Assembly (NCBI GenBank): GCA_009780235.1 | Contig: WRAK01000014.1 | Location: 1-56,601, forward strand | DNA from: Oscillospiraceae bacterium | GTDB taxonomy: Bacteria; Bacillota; Clostridia; Oscillospirales; Oscillospiraceae | Direction: 5' to 3' | Length of the DNA stretch: 56,601 bases | Shown: one piece after another, positions 23,232 through 31,178 of the stretch | How the letters are laid out: the number at the start of each line of letters is the position of its first letter | Numbering within the stretch: the stretch's first letter is position 1 | The notes under the pieces: model-generated | What the model was told of the DNA's origin: nothing | The model's database searches: none | The model's input: only the letters and a program-made list of their open reading frames with translations | Position numbers and translations under genes: made by a program

Positions 23232-23322
23232 TTTACCGTTAACGGAAATTTATGCCTAAAAAACTCTTGACAATTGCCGTCAAAGGCAATATAATGAAAA
23301 TCACATTAACCGTCAACGGTAA
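23232..23322. promoter_or_regulatory. Three palindromic operators of the lysogeny switch
   Basis: TTTACCGTTAACGGAAA (23232-23248), TTGCCGTCAAAGGCAA (23274-23289) and TTAACCGTCAACGGTAA (23306-23322) share the pattern CCGTyAAnGG. The first is by the -35 of the repressor promoter, the second fills the spacer of the cro-side promoter, the third lies just past its -10. Confidence 0.88.
23267..23295 (+). promoter_or_regulatory. Early lytic (PR-type) promoter
   Basis: Perfect TTGACA (23267-23272), 17-base spacer, perfect TATAAT (23290-23295), with an operator exactly in the spacer. It drives the Cro-like gene and presumably the early operon. Confidence 0.92.
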
Positions 23323-23340
23323 AAATGAGAGGTGGATAAA

Positions 23341-23580
23341 ATGTTGTTTAGAAATTTAAAGGCAGAGATGGCAAGGCAAGGTATATCTAATAAGTCACTA
23401 GCAGAGCACTTGAACATTACGGATAGGGCTTTACGAAACAAGCTGAGCGGGGCTTCTGAGTTCACTTGGGAGCAGGTTTGCAAGATACAAACAGAGCTTT
23501 TCCCGCATATGAACAAAGATTATCTATTCGAAGTAGACGTCGAAGTGCAAGCACGTCAAAGACAAGCGAAAGCGGGGTGA
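23341..23580 (+). CDS. Cro-like XRE-family regulator
   Basis: 79 residues. LKAEMARQGISNKSLAEHLN and ITDRALRNKLSGASEFTWEQ form the XRE HTH, then a short C-terminal tail. AGGTGG 5 bases upstream supports ATG 23341 rather than the GTG at 23332. It is divergent from the cI-like gene with shared operators, so it should be the opposing lytic regulator. Confidence 0.85.
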   Translation: MLFRNLKAEMARQGISNKSLAEHLNITDRALRNKLSGASEFTWEQVCKIQTELFPHMNKDYLFEVDVEVQARQRQAKAG

Positions 23581-23585
23581 GACAG

Positions 23586-23930
23586 GTGAAATCAGAAAAA
23601 AAGAAACCCGCCATTTTTGTTCCGGGCTTGATAATTTTCAAGCACCACGCAATCCTGCGGCCTGAGGACGAGGAACGCATTGAGCAGAAAGCCTTGAAAA
23701 ATATTGCGAGAGGCCGAATTTCTGTAGGCCCACAGATGGATGTTTTCATTTTCAAAGACAACGGCGACATTGTCTATCCGCCGCCTGCAGTTAGAGATTC
23801 CATTATGGCAGAAGAAATCGCCGCCCTTGTAGTGGAGATACAAGAGCGGCGGGAAGCTGGATCAACCATTGGAGGGTTGCTTGCTGCTCACTTCAGCAAG
23901 AAGTTTCAACCTAGCGTTAGTTGTTCATAA
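23586..23930 (+). CDS. Early phage protein, unknown function
   Basis: 114 residues from GTG 23586 (GGGGTGAG upstream; 5 bases after the cro stop). Starts with a Lys-rich MKSEKKKPAIF; the middle has MDVFIFKDNGDIVYPPPAVR and the C-terminal part AEEIAALVVEIQERREAGST. No family recognised. A longer reading frame from 23466 overlaps the cro gene and is rejected. Its 3' end overlaps a convergent minus-strand gene by 25 bases. Confidence 0.65.
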   Translation: MKSEKKKPAIFVPGLIIFKHHAILRPEDEERIEQKALKNIARGRISVGPQMDVFIFKDNGDIVYPPPAVRDSIMAEEIAALVVEIQERREAGSTIGGLLAAHFSKKFQPSVSCS

Positions 23931-24103
23931 AAATCATTGTATAGTGCTTTATATCTGTCTAGTGTAGCTGTCGTAATCGAAGTGTTTGAGTTAATTTCTC
24001 CGCTTTGGCAATGTGCATCAACAAGAGGTCTTAGAAATTGCAGGGCTAAATCATGGGCAATTATGCAAGAGTTCATGCGACCGTTAACATACAGCTTATC
24101 CAC
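23906..24103 (-). CDS. 65-residue minus-strand prophage protein, unknown
   Basis: GTG at 24103 is preceded by AAAGGAGGTGAAA with 8-base spacing, one of the strongest ribosome binding sites in the window. The protein (MDKLYVNGRMNSCIIAHDLA .. TTATLDRYKALYNDFYEQLTLG) is soluble and unlike known families to me. It is the only leftward gene inside the rightward early operon, so it is probably expressed in lysogeny or under separate control. Confidence 0.6.
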   Translation of the reverse strand: MDKLYVNGRMNSCIIAHDLALQFLRPLVDAHCQSGEINSNTSITTATLDRYKALYNDFYEQLTLG

Positions 24104-24181
24104 GGGTTTCACCTCCTTTCGCCGCTATTCTACCACGGCGTCGTGGAGCGGGGCAAGCGCAGAAAGGGGGCGGATTAACAA

Positions 24182-24427
24182 ATGACCACATTTGAGGAAA
24201 GACAAATGGTTCTGCATATGGCGGAAGACCTCAGTAGGCGATACAAGAAAAACTCACTAACAGCTAGTGAGTTTGCGGAATATCTTGGGAAAAGCAGGCA
24301 ATACGTTTGCGAGAAAATCCGCCGCGGGGAGCTGCCGGGATATAGATGCGGCCAATCATTCAACGTCCCGGTGCGTGCGATTGCCTTGTGGGAGCTTCGC
24401 ATATCAAAGACAAAAACGACCACATGA
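24182..24427 (+). CDS. Small HTH protein, excisionase/MerR-like
   Basis: 81 residues. SLTASEFAEYLGKSRQYVCE then KIRRGELPGYRCGQSFNVPV is the winged-helix pattern of the excisionase/helix-turn-helix_17 group, in which the second helix binds DNA and a short wing follows. AAGGGGGCGG precedes the start. It could act as excisionase for the integrase or as an early regulator; the context does not decide. Confidence 0.7.
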   Translation: MTTFEERQMVLHMAEDLSRRYKKNSLTASEFAEYLGKSRQYVCEKIRRGELPGYRCGQSFNVPVRAIALWELRISKTKTTT

Positions 24428-24487
24428 CCCGCCCCGGAGCGGGACAAGCATAGCAGGTGAAAGCCAGCAAAAGGAAGGAGATACATC

Positions 24488-24763
24488 ATGTCAAACCGAA
24501 TTACCGCCAAACAAGACCGGGCAAGGTTTCTTGCTGAACTTTCGCTCAAAAACCAAGGGCCGGAGCCGATTGAGCTATCGTTCGGGACGATGTTCGACGG
24601 CAACGAGCATACTGAATATGTCGAAATCAAAGCGGCTCCCGGAGTTGTTTTGCGAGAAATCTTTGAGATTGCCGGAAAATACGGGGTTGTTGACCAGCTC
24701 CGCAGATACGACGGAATTTTAGTCACGTTCGCCGACCCGAAAGAGGAGGATTCCGATGGGTAA
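24488..24763 (+). CDS. Early phage protein, unknown function
   Basis: 91 residues, AAGGAAGGAG upstream. Contains IELSFGTMFDGNEHTEYVEI and KYGVVDQLRRYDGILVTF; a mixed alpha/beta small protein. No family recognised. It overlaps the next gene by 8 bases, so the two are translationally coupled. Confidence 0.7.
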   Translation: MSNRITAKQDRARFLAELSLKNQGPEPIELSFGTMFDGNEHTEYVEIKAAPGVVLREIFEIAGKYGVVDQLRRYDGILVTFADPKEEDSDG

Positions 24764-25235
24764 AGTTAAAACCGACGTAAACACGACCGAATTGGAGCGG
24801 GGCGATATTCTAATGGATGAATCCACGCCAGAAGGGGTATGTACCGCAACAGGCACTTGTCGATTCTGCGGACAACTTGTAGAGGTTGGTCTCCAACCCG
24901 GCACAGTTGCGGCCGATGCAGCAGCATCAATAAAATGCGACTGCTACAAGGCCAAGGCAGAGCGCAAAATCTTGGCGCAGGTGGAATCCGCCGGCGACCG
25001 TGTCAATGCGCTGTTTGGAGCTGAAGCTGCCGACCTCGAATTTCGACCGCTTACGGAGCGGAAGCCTATCGCCCTGTTACACCAAATCGTAGAGTATGTC
25101 GCCAGAGGTCACATATCATCGGCGGTCTTGCAAATACACGGCACCTGCAAGGCAAAGGTCAGCGTCACGAGCAAAGGGAAAATCAAGGTCGAGCGGAGTG
25201 AAACCAAGACCCACGGGCTTGAGTCCGCAGGGTAA
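24756..25235 (+). CDS. Early phage protein with Cys-rich N-terminal zinc-ribbon-like region
   Basis: 159 residues. TCRFCGQLVE and KCDCYKAKAE provide four cysteines that could bind zinc (residues about 30-70). The C-terminal half is Lys-rich (KAKVSVTSKGKIKVERSETK). Such proteins accompany nuclease or replication genes in Firmicute phages, but no specific function is known. ATG overlaps the upstream gene. Confidence 0.65.
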   Translation: MGKVKTDVNTTELERGDILMDESTPEGVCTATGTCRFCGQLVEVGLQPGTVAADAAASIKCDCYKAKAERKILAQVESAGDRVNALFGAEAADLEFRPLTERKPIALLHQIVEYVARGHISSAVLQIHGTCKAKVSVTSKGKIKVERSETKTHGLESAG

Positions 25236-25264
25236 GGCCATTTAAAAAGGAAGGGAGAAGCACC

Positions 25265-26608
25265 ATGAGTAATACAACAATTATCCACATCGAGACCCAC
25301 AGAATAAAGCCGCACCCCAAAAATGTCCGCCGAGAACTGGGCGACCTGTCGGAGCTGGCCGACAGCATAAGCGTACACGGCATACTGCAAAATCTGACAG
25401 TAGTGCCGGTTGACCCGGAGCTGCACCGAAAGAAAGTATCCGGGAAAAAGGCATATCCCGGAGATTATTGGGCAGTTATAGGGAACCGCCGTCATGCCGC
25501 CGCTATCCGTGCCGGGCGGGTCATAGTGCCTTGCGTCGTGGCAGACATGGACGAGAAAACGCAAGTCGCAACCATGATGATTGAGAATCTCCAACGGAGT
25601 GACCTTACATATTTAGAGCAGGCGCAGGGATTCCAAACGATGATAGACATGGGCGAATCCGTGAACGACATTGCAGAACAGACGGGGTTTAGCAGGGAGA
25701 CTGTCCGTAAGCGTGTTAAATTGCTGGAGCATGATGCCGGGCAGCTACAACAAGCACAGGAGCGAGGTGCGACCTTGCAAGACCTCGCAGAGCTTGACAA
25801 AATAAAAGGCCCGGAGTTGCGGCGCGAGGTTTTAGATGCCGCCGGCACGGCAAATTTTGCTCACAAACTAAAGTCTGCAATCGCCCGGCAGGAATCGGCC
25901 GAAAAGAGGGAGGCCATGCTTGCAGAACTCCGAACGTTCGCCACGAAAATCGAAAAGTCGGACACCGCCAACAAAAAGGTGGTGAAGTATTTAGAACCGA
26001 CGGACTTCAAAAAGCCGGATGATGCCGGGGAGCGGGAGTATTTCTTTATCGAGGACGGCTACTGGGTCAAACTCTACACATGGCCCGCTGCACAAGATGA
26101 GGCCGAAGATACGGAACAGGCGCAGGCAAAGCAACGTGAAAAAGAGCGCATCAACCAACTTGACAGCCTTGCCCGGCAGACATATGAACTGCGGCGGGAT
26201 TTCATCAAGGGCCTAACGGGCCTCAAGAAAAACCATGAAACATTACCAATCATCGTTGAATTCGCAGTAGAGACCATGTTCCATACCGGGCATAGGAGTT
26301 TTAAAGGCGAGCAGTTTATGAAACTGCTGGATTTAGAAGTAGCCGAGGACGGCAGTATTGACGTGGAGTTGCTTTCTGATCCTGTTTCATCAAGCCCGGA
26401 GCGGGTTTTGCTTCTGGCGGCCTATTCCAACAGTCACGATGGGTCACGCCAAAGCTACCACGATTGGCGAGGGGAGTATGAAGAGTGGGAGGCCCTCGAC
26501 AGGGTGTACAGATACATTGAACGGCTCGGCTATGAGCCGTCCGATGAGGAGCGGGCGTATCGGGATGGGACGCACGAACTGTTCGCCGGTGGCGAGAATG
26601 AGCAATGA
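25265..26608 (+). CDS. ParB/Spo0J-like phage protein
   Basis: 447 residues. N-terminal ParB domain: IKPHPKNVRRELGDLSELAD, SISVHGILQNLTVVP, GNRRHAAAIRAG (the arginine-rich nucleotide-binding patch), NLQRSDLTYLEQAQGFQTM, and an HTH DIAEQTGFSRETVRKRVKLL. The C-terminal half is helical and unlike chromosomal ParB. No parA is present, so it is not a normal partition pair; phage ParB-like proteins act in transcription, DNA protection or as nucleases. AAGGAAGGGAG precedes the ATG. It shares an ATGA overlap with the next gene. Confidence 0.82.
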   Translation: MSNTTIIHIETHRIKPHPKNVRRELGDLSELADSISVHGILQNLTVVPVDPELHRKKVSGKKAYPGDYWAVIGNRRHAAAIRAGRVIVPCVVADMDEKTQVATMMIENLQRSDLTYLEQAQGFQTMIDMGESVNDIAEQTGFSRETVRKRVKLLEHDAGQLQQAQERGATLQDLAELDKIKGPELRREVLDAAGTANFAHKLKSAIARQESAEKREAMLAELRTFATKIEKSDTANKKVVKYLEPTDFKKPDDAGEREYFFIEDGYWVKLYTWPAAQDEAEDTEQAQAKQREKERINQLDSLARQTYELRRDFIKGLTGLKKNHETLPIIVEFAVETMFHTGHRSFKGEQFMKLLDLEVAEDGSIDVELLSDPVSSSPERVLLLAAYSNSHDGSRQSYHDWRGEYEEWEALDRVYRYIERLGYEPSDEERAYRDGTHELFAGGENEQ

Positions 26609-27771
26609 GCCGGGCGAACAAGCCGTGGCTGCCGGAAGAGGAAGAATACCTCGCCGAACATTGGGGATATTCCCCTGTTCCAAGTCTCAGCAAAGCACTA
26701 GGCAGAAGCAAAAACGCCATAATGTGCAGGGTTCATAAACTGGGGCTTCCTCCGTTTCTTGAAAGTGGCGACTACATAACGCTAAATCAACTCACTATCG
26801 CTGTAACAGGTTCCTCGACAAACTACTCGTACAAGATGGAAAGCTGGGTAAAAAAGCGGGGCTTGCCTGTCCACAACAAGCGGAAAAATCGTTCTACGTG
26901 GCGGGTTGTATACCTCAATGAGTTTTGGAAATGGGCTGAGAAAAACAGGTCTTTTATCGACTTCTCGAAGATGGAGCCGCTGGCCCTCGGAGAAGAGCCG
27001 GCTTGGGTAAGCGAACAGCGGAGCAAAGACTTTCGTGCGTTTGCTGTCCAGCGAAAAGATCCGTGGACAACCGAGGATGACGACAAGCTGAAATCGCTGT
27101 TAAAAATGCACCGATACGGGTATGCGGAACTGTCGAAAATGTTACGCCGTTCAGCAGGCGCAATCCAGCGCAGGACAGCTGACCTCGGACTAAGGGAGCG
27201 GCCTGTGAAAGCAGATAACCGAAGCCACGAGTGGACGGACAAGTGCTACAGGATACTCGCAGACGGCATCCGTGCAGGTGACAGCTATACGCTGATTGGA
27301 GAGGCGGTAGGCAGATCGGGAAAAGCAGTACGGGGCAAGGTGTACTACGAGTATCTTACGGAAAATGCGGACAAGGTGCGTGCGATGCTAGGATCCGGCG
27401 AATGGGGCGCAGGTGCACCCGATCCGACGGTCAAGCAGGCGGTGGTCCTCTCCAAAACACGCACCGCCACGTTGAAAGAGCTGTCGCAGCTTGCGGGGAT
27501 TCTGGCATACAGGCGTAATGAACTCGGATATGAGCCTTATTGGCAGCGGCATATGTGCGTGAAGTGGCACGACATCAAGGGCTGTACAGCCGGTTGTGAT
27601 AACTGCGACACCTGTACTGAATTTGAGCGGATACGTCCCCAATACTGCGCCCGCTGTGGTATCACATTTTACGAGCGACAAAAGGCCACGTTTTGCGCGC
27701 CGTGCAGGACGGCCCGCAGAAAGAGCCATCAGAGGAAATATGCGGTCATGGCCGCAAGAGGAGGACGATGA
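26605..27771 (+). CDS. Phage SANT/MYB-like DNA-binding protein with C-terminal zinc fingers
   Basis: 388 residues. Repeated SANT/HTH-like units: residues 6-50 (KPWLPEEEEYLAEHW, SLSKALGRSKNAIMCRVHKL), a middle one (DPWTTEDDDKLKSLL, ELSKMLRRSAGAIQRRTADL) and a third (TLIGEAVGRSGKAVRGKVYY). The C-terminus has two Cys clusters (CTAGCDNCDTC; CARCG..CAPCRTA), likely zinc fingers. This points to sequence-specific DNA binding; the target is unknown. It overlaps the ParB-like gene by 4 bases and the next gene by 4. Confidence 0.7.
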   Translation: MSRANKPWLPEEEEYLAEHWGYSPVPSLSKALGRSKNAIMCRVHKLGLPPFLESGDYITLNQLTIAVTGSSTNYSYKMESWVKKRGLPVHNKRKNRSTWRVVYLNEFWKWAEKNRSFIDFSKMEPLALGEEPAWVSEQRSKDFRAFAVQRKDPWTTEDDDKLKSLLKMHRYGYAELSKMLRRSAGAIQRRTADLGLRERPVKADNRSHEWTDKCYRILADGIRAGDSYTLIGEAVGRSGKAVRGKVYYEYLTENADKVRAMLGSGEWGAGAPDPTVKQAVVLSKTRTATLKELSQLAGILAYRRNELGYEPYWQRHMCVKWHDIKGCTAGCDNCDTCTEFERIRPQYCARCGITFYERQKATFCAPCRTARRKSHQRKYAVMAARGGR

Positions 27772-28145
27772 TGGAACGGTTGACAAAAACTGGTTTTAAT
27801 TATGATTCAGGCTTTGTTGCTAGTAGATTGCAATCATGGGCTATTGCACGCGCACTCAAAAAGTTGAGTGCCTACGAAGACAGCGGCCTCACCCCGGAGC
27901 GTGTGGCAGAGCTGGCAGAGGCGGAGCGGGATGGGCGGCTGGTGGTGTTGCCGTGTAAGGTAGGAGGTCGATGCCATACTCTCAGGATCGCAGAAGAGAC
28001 GACAATTAAGAGTGGCATAGTGGAGGATATTTTACTTTTAGTCAAAGCAGATAGCGGCGAAGCTATGATAATGACTAGGAGAAACACCTTTCGCTCCCAC
28101 GCCGGAGCTAAAGCCGCACTTGCGAAGATGCAGGAGGGCGGGTAA
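27768..28145 (+). CDS. Small phage protein of the LxAYEDSGLTPE type
   Basis: 125 residues from ATG 27768 (or 27771), with AAGAGGAGG just upstream. KKLSAYEDSGLTPERVAELA is a block frequent in uncharacterised Firmicute phage proteins; after it lies a beta-rich region including VVLPCKVGGRCHTLR. Function unknown. Confidence 0.65.
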   Translation: MMERLTKTGFNYDSGFVASRLQSWAIARALKKLSAYEDSGLTPERVAELAEAERDGRLVVLPCKVGGRCHTLRIAEETTIKSGIVEDILLLVKADSGEAMIMTRRNTFRSHAGAKAALAKMQEGG

Positions 28146-28409
28146 ATGCAAAAACGACCGAAATCATGGATAATCACAATTGCCCTGATATTCCTTGCCA
28201 TCGTCGCTGTGATTATCGTGGGTTACATCGCCGCAGAGCCGCCCCTGGTCGAACATCCGGGTATTGAGTTTTTGGGCGAAGGGGTCGAAGCTGTTGTTCC
28301 GACCTCGCCCGTCCGCACCGAGATGCCGGAGATTATAATCAGGACGTTTATGCCTGATTTGCCGTGTGATGGAGAATACACACCGTTGGGCGATGAGGAG
28401 AGGAAATAG
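28146..28409 (+). CDS. Small membrane-anchored phage protein, unknown
   Basis: 87 residues. Basic start MQKRPKSW, one helix (IITIALIFLAIVAVIIVGYI), then an extracellular or periplasm-side tail rich in Pro and Glu. It starts directly after the stop of the previous gene (GGAGGGCGGG upstream). No lipobox. Single-pass anchors in this position sometimes serve in exclusion or lysis control, but nothing specific is seen. Confidence 0.6.
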   Translation: MQKRPKSWIITIALIFLAIVAVIIVGYIAAEPPLVEHPGIEFLGEGVEAVVPTSPVRTEMPEIIIRTFMPDLPCDGEYTPLGDEERK

Positions 28410-28410
28410 C

Positions 28411-28908
28411 ATGACACCGTGGAAGCTTAACGAAATTAGAGAGCGGTGCGAGGCTGCAACGCCGGGGCCGTGGATGGGTGATGATAACGGGTGTTACGTC
28501 TTTGGGCCTGAGCAGATGATGATATGTCAGATTAGGGGCTGGGGACACTTAACGGGTGGAAGACAACGCCTGAGCGATGACGAGGCAATCGCCATTCAAG
28601 AGGCAAACGAGAAATTCATCGCCCACGCTCGGCAAGATATCCCGGCGTTAGTGGGCGTGGTTGAAGAGCTATTGGAAGCCTTGAAAGACGCACAGACAAA
28701 ATCGGAGGCGTTGGAGCGGGCAATGAGAGGCTACTGCATATGTTGCGCCAATATCCGACCGCCAGAAAAAGGAGCTGCCGCCGAACGGTTCCCACTTATG
28801 GGAATTTGTGAGCATTATCCTCGTCTCGTAACGGCTTTTAGCGCAAAGCAAAAACTAGATTGTAAGTACTGGAAATTCGACGAGGCTCAGTTTGCGGGGG
28901 AGGCATAA
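28411..28908 (+). CDS. Phage protein, paralogue of the 34314-34802 gene
   Basis: 165 residues. Starts with LNEIRERCEAATPGPWMGDD, has FIAHARQDIPALVGVVEELL and a coiled-coil-like segment, then a Cys-containing part (YCICCANIRP) and ends FDEAQFAGEA. The same plan (IRxRCEAAT..PW; ARxDI.ALLGALE; FDEARFAG) is found in the gene between the two terminase subunits, so the prophage has two diverged copies. Such Ea22-like or DUF-type genes are common phage accessory genes. Function unknown. GAGGAGAGG upstream. Confidence 0.7.
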   Translation: MTPWKLNEIRERCEAATPGPWMGDDNGCYVFGPEQMMICQIRGWGHLTGGRQRLSDDEAIAIQEANEKFIAHARQDIPALVGVVEELLEALKDAQTKSEALERAMRGYCICCANIRPPEKGAAAERFPLMGICEHYPRLVTAFSAKQKLDCKYWKFDEAQFAGEA

Positions 28909-28911
28909 AAG

Positions 28912-29163
28912 ATGTATACATTTTCATTTCAATCTGATTCATTGCCAGAATGTATTGATTATCTGGAAGATTTAGTGATGACGCTAAGGTGTGGCATGGA
29001 CGAGATTAAGGTTGACACAAAAGAAAATGTTGATGCAATGTTGGCGGATGCAAATCAAAAGGTTCAATGTCCTGTTTGTAAGTGCGAAATGGACTATTGC
29101 GGTGCCGGTGAATACGTCTGCCTTATTGCTTCTTGCCGGCACAGATTCCACAAAAGTGTTTAG
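28912..29163 (+). CDS. Small zinc-ribbon phage protein
   Basis: 83 residues. The C-terminal half has CPVCKCEMDYCGAGEYVC and CRHRFHK, giving Cys/His ligands for a treble-clef or ribbon zinc site. The N-terminal half is helical and acidic. GGGGGAGG upstream. Function unknown. Confidence 0.65.
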   Translation: MYTFSFQSDSLPECIDYLEDLVMTLRCGMDEIKVDTKENVDAMLADANQKVQCPVCKCEMDYCGAGEYVCLIASCRHRFHKSV

Positions 29164-29173
29164 GAGGTGCGAG

Positions 29174-29947
29174 ATGTCTGAAAAACCGATACTATTCAGC
29201 ACACCGATGGTGCAGGCGATACTCGACGGGCGAAAGACGCAGACACGGCGGGTCATGAAGCCGCAGCCTACGCTAGAATGGGCACCGCACAGCTACGGCG
29301 AGGTTCACAAAATGAAAGATGGCATTTTTGTCCTTGTCTTTGATGAGCCTGTTGTTATCGGGTGGGGGGCGTCAAACGTCGATGGAGACGAAGCGCACAA
29401 ATCACCCTACCAACCCGGCGATGTTCTATGGGTGCGGGAGACGTGGAAATACTACGAAAAAGCCGTCGGAAAAGGAGAGGAATTTCATGTTGAGCAGAGG
29501 TTTGCTTACAAAGCGGACGAATCTGATTATGAAGAAGGAAGACCTGTTGAATGGTATGACGGCAAGTGGCGTCCCTCCATCCACATGCCCCGTGACGCCG
29601 CCCGGATATTCCTGCGGGTGACGGATGTGCGGGCGGAGCGGTTGCAGGAGATTTCGGGGCGTGACGTGATGCACGAAGGAATAAATCCACATTGGTGGAA
29701 CGGCGAGCCTGAGCGTTGGAACAACGAACAACGCCGTGCTTTTCAAAAGCTATGGAACAAACACTACGCCGCCCCAAAACCCGTCAAGTCTAATGGGGTG
29801 ATAACACACTATGAATCCTATCCGTGGTCCTATCCGTGGGAAGATATAAGAGAGGTTCGGGAACATAAGGGCTTGAAGTGGTATGTCATCGGCAATCCGT
29901 GGATATGGGTGTACACTTTCGAGCGGATTCAGCCGGAAGGGGTGTAG
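29174..29947 (+). CDS. Phage ASCH/PUA-like domain protein (KTQTRR type)
   Basis: 257 residues. ILFSTPMVQAILDGRKTQTR then RVMKPQP is the hallmark of a widespread phage protein family with a PUA/ASCH-like beta barrel; PGDVLWVRETW is the second characteristic block, then AARIFLRVTDVRAERLQEIS and WVYTFERI. ASCH/PUA folds bind RNA or nucleotides, but this branch is uncharacterised. AGGAGGTG 4 bases upstream of ATG 29174. Confidence 0.75.
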   Translation: MSEKPILFSTPMVQAILDGRKTQTRRVMKPQPTLEWAPHSYGEVHKMKDGIFVLVFDEPVVIGWGASNVDGDEAHKSPYQPGDVLWVRETWKYYEKAVGKGEEFHVEQRFAYKADESDYEEGRPVEWYDGKWRPSIHMPRDAARIFLRVTDVRAERLQEISGRDVMHEGINPHWWNGEPERWNNEQRRAFQKLWNKHYAAPKPVKSNGVITHYESYPWSYPWEDIREVREHKGLKWYVIGNPWIWVYTFERIQPEGV

Positions 29948-29951
29948 GCAG

Positions 29952-30149
29952 ATGGATAGAATGTTGATGTTGCCCGTTGGTATGATTTCAATAATTGTCG
30001 GTTTAGTCCTATGGGGTGTGGTATATGGTATCGCTGAGTTCACGCAAAATGATTTTGATAAAAGGAAACACTTCATTGAGATGTGGGCTTGCGTTTTACC
30101 TCTGTTTTTAATCGTACCGCCGTTTCTTGCTATCGCTTTGTTGTTTTGA
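29952..30149 (+). CDS. Small two-helix membrane protein, unknown
   Basis: 65 residues. MLPVGMISIIVGLVLWGVVY and WACVLPLFLIVPPFLAIALLF are two membrane segments separated by a charged loop (EFTQNDFDKRKHF). ATG 29952 has GGAAGGGGTG upstream. Two-helix phage membrane proteins may be holin-like or exclusion proteins, but the position in the early region argues against a holin. Confidence 0.6.
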   Translation: MDRMLMLPVGMISIIVGLVLWGVVYGIAEFTQNDFDKRKHFIEMWACVLPLFLIVPPFLAIALLF

Positions 30150-30240
30150 CGTGCTCGGCAAGAAGTTTGTTAGACAAATTTAAGTATATGGAGAGAATGC
30201 TATGATAGACATCAATAACCTGTGTTCGTCAAGTAGAAAA

Positions 30241-30355
30241 TGCAGCGAAGGGGCTCGAAAAAGTGCAGCAGGGCTTTAGCACCGGGCTGACCAAGGTTGT
30301 TGCGTGTTGTATTCCAGAAGCTCCTTTGTTGCACTTTTGGAGCCCTTTTGCAGCA
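30241..30355. repeat. Imperfect 29-bp inverted repeat around a 55-bp centre
   Basis: The arm starting at 30241 (GCAGCGAAGGGGCTCG then AAAAAGTGCAGCA) matches, in reverse complement, the arm at 30327-30355 (TGTTGCACTTTTGGAGCCC then TTTTGCAGCA) with a few mismatches. It lies in a gene-poor stretch, 30150-30409, containing only a short open frame (MIDINNLCSSSRKC, from 30216) broken inside the first arm. It may be a structured RNA or a small inserted element. Confidence 0.5.
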
Positions 30356-30409
30356 GTATTGCGGGCTGAATTGCGTGTTTTGCGGGCAGAGATTTTTGGA
30401 GGGAACCCG

Positions 30410-30676
30410 ATGCCAAGAATCGGACGCATAAGCAAAGTTTTTGCCCCGCACTATGGATATTGCTATCGTTGTAAAACTGCTTGGAAGTTTGCTAATGGGC
30501 ATAAGACCTCGTATAGCCCCAAGAGAGCATGTTTTCCCCTATGTGAACGCTGTTGGGGAGAATTAACGACAGAGAAACGCCTCCCGTACTATCGGGTACT
30601 GTGGGAAGCGTGGGGTGACGGCACTACCGCTGAAGAGTGGGAACTTATTAGAAAGGCGGTTTTAGATGGGAGATAA
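30410..30676 (+). CDS. Small Cys-containing phage protein
   Basis: 88 residues from ATG 30410, GGAGGG 6 bases upstream. CYRCKTAW and CFPLCERCW give two Cys pairs for a zinc ribbon; the C-terminal half (RVLWEAWGDGTTAEEWELIR) is helical. The longer frame upstream runs through the inverted repeat and lacks a binding site. Function unknown. Confidence 0.65.
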   Translation: MPRIGRISKVFAPHYGYCYRCKTAWKFANGHKTSYSPKRACFPLCERCWGELTTEKRLPYYRVLWEAWGDGTTAEEWELIRKAVLDGR

Positions 30677-30696
30677 TAATTCAGGAGGCTATACCT

Positions 30697-30831
30697 ATGA
30701 CTGATAAAAATTTCGCCAATGCGGCAATGTGGCTGGCCGTGGGGGCTACTATAAGCGTTGCTATCATGACAACTGAAAATCTGGCAACGCTATGGTTCTT
30801 CCTGTTACCAGCCCTTGTTGGCAAAGAGTAG
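30697..30831 (+). CDS. 44-residue membrane peptide
   Basis: ATG 30697 with CAGGAGG about 8 bases upstream; stop at 30829-30831. Reads MTDKNFANAAMWLAVGATIS, then VAIMTTENLATLWFFLLP, then ALVGKE, with two short hydrophobic stretches. It is placed tidily between two well-supported genes. Function unknown. Confidence 0.6.
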   Translation: MTDKNFANAAMWLAVGATISVAIMTTENLATLWFFLLPALVGKE

Positions 30832-30842
30832 GAGATGAAAAA

Positions 30843-31166
30843 ATGAACCTGAACGAATTGATTTTAGATACGGAGTTATTGTCGAGAGTGATTGTTGCAT
30901 TCGGCGAAAAATCGCAAACAGACATGGCGATTGAGGAAATGTCGGAGCTTACCAAAGCCATCCTCAAATACCGCAGGGCGAAAAGCTTCGAGGAAAGCAA
31001 CGTCATGAAAGAGCAAATCATAGAGGAGATTGCCGATGTCTATATCATGCTGGCGCAGTTGGTGCTCATCTATGATGGCGTTTTATGCAGTACCCGTGTC
31101 CAGTCCATAGCTTTTGAGAAAATGGCTCGGTTGGAAGAGCGGCTAAAGCAGTATCAGGCCGTATGA
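30843..31166 (+). CDS. MazG-like nucleotide pyrophosphohydrolase
   Basis: 107 residues. IEEMSELTKAI and the second motif EEIADVYIMLAQL give the ExxE..ExxD metal-binding pattern of all-alpha NTP pyrophosphatases. Phage MazG-like enzymes act on nucleotide pools or the (p)ppGpp response. GTAGGAGATG sets ATG 30843. Confidence 0.82.
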   Translation: MNLNELILDTELLSRVIVAFGEKSQTDMAIEEMSELTKAILKYRRAKSFEESNVMKEQIIEEIADVYIMLAQLVLIYDGVLCSTRVQSIAFEKMARLEERLKQYQAV

Positions 31167-31178
31167 ACGGAGCGGGAC

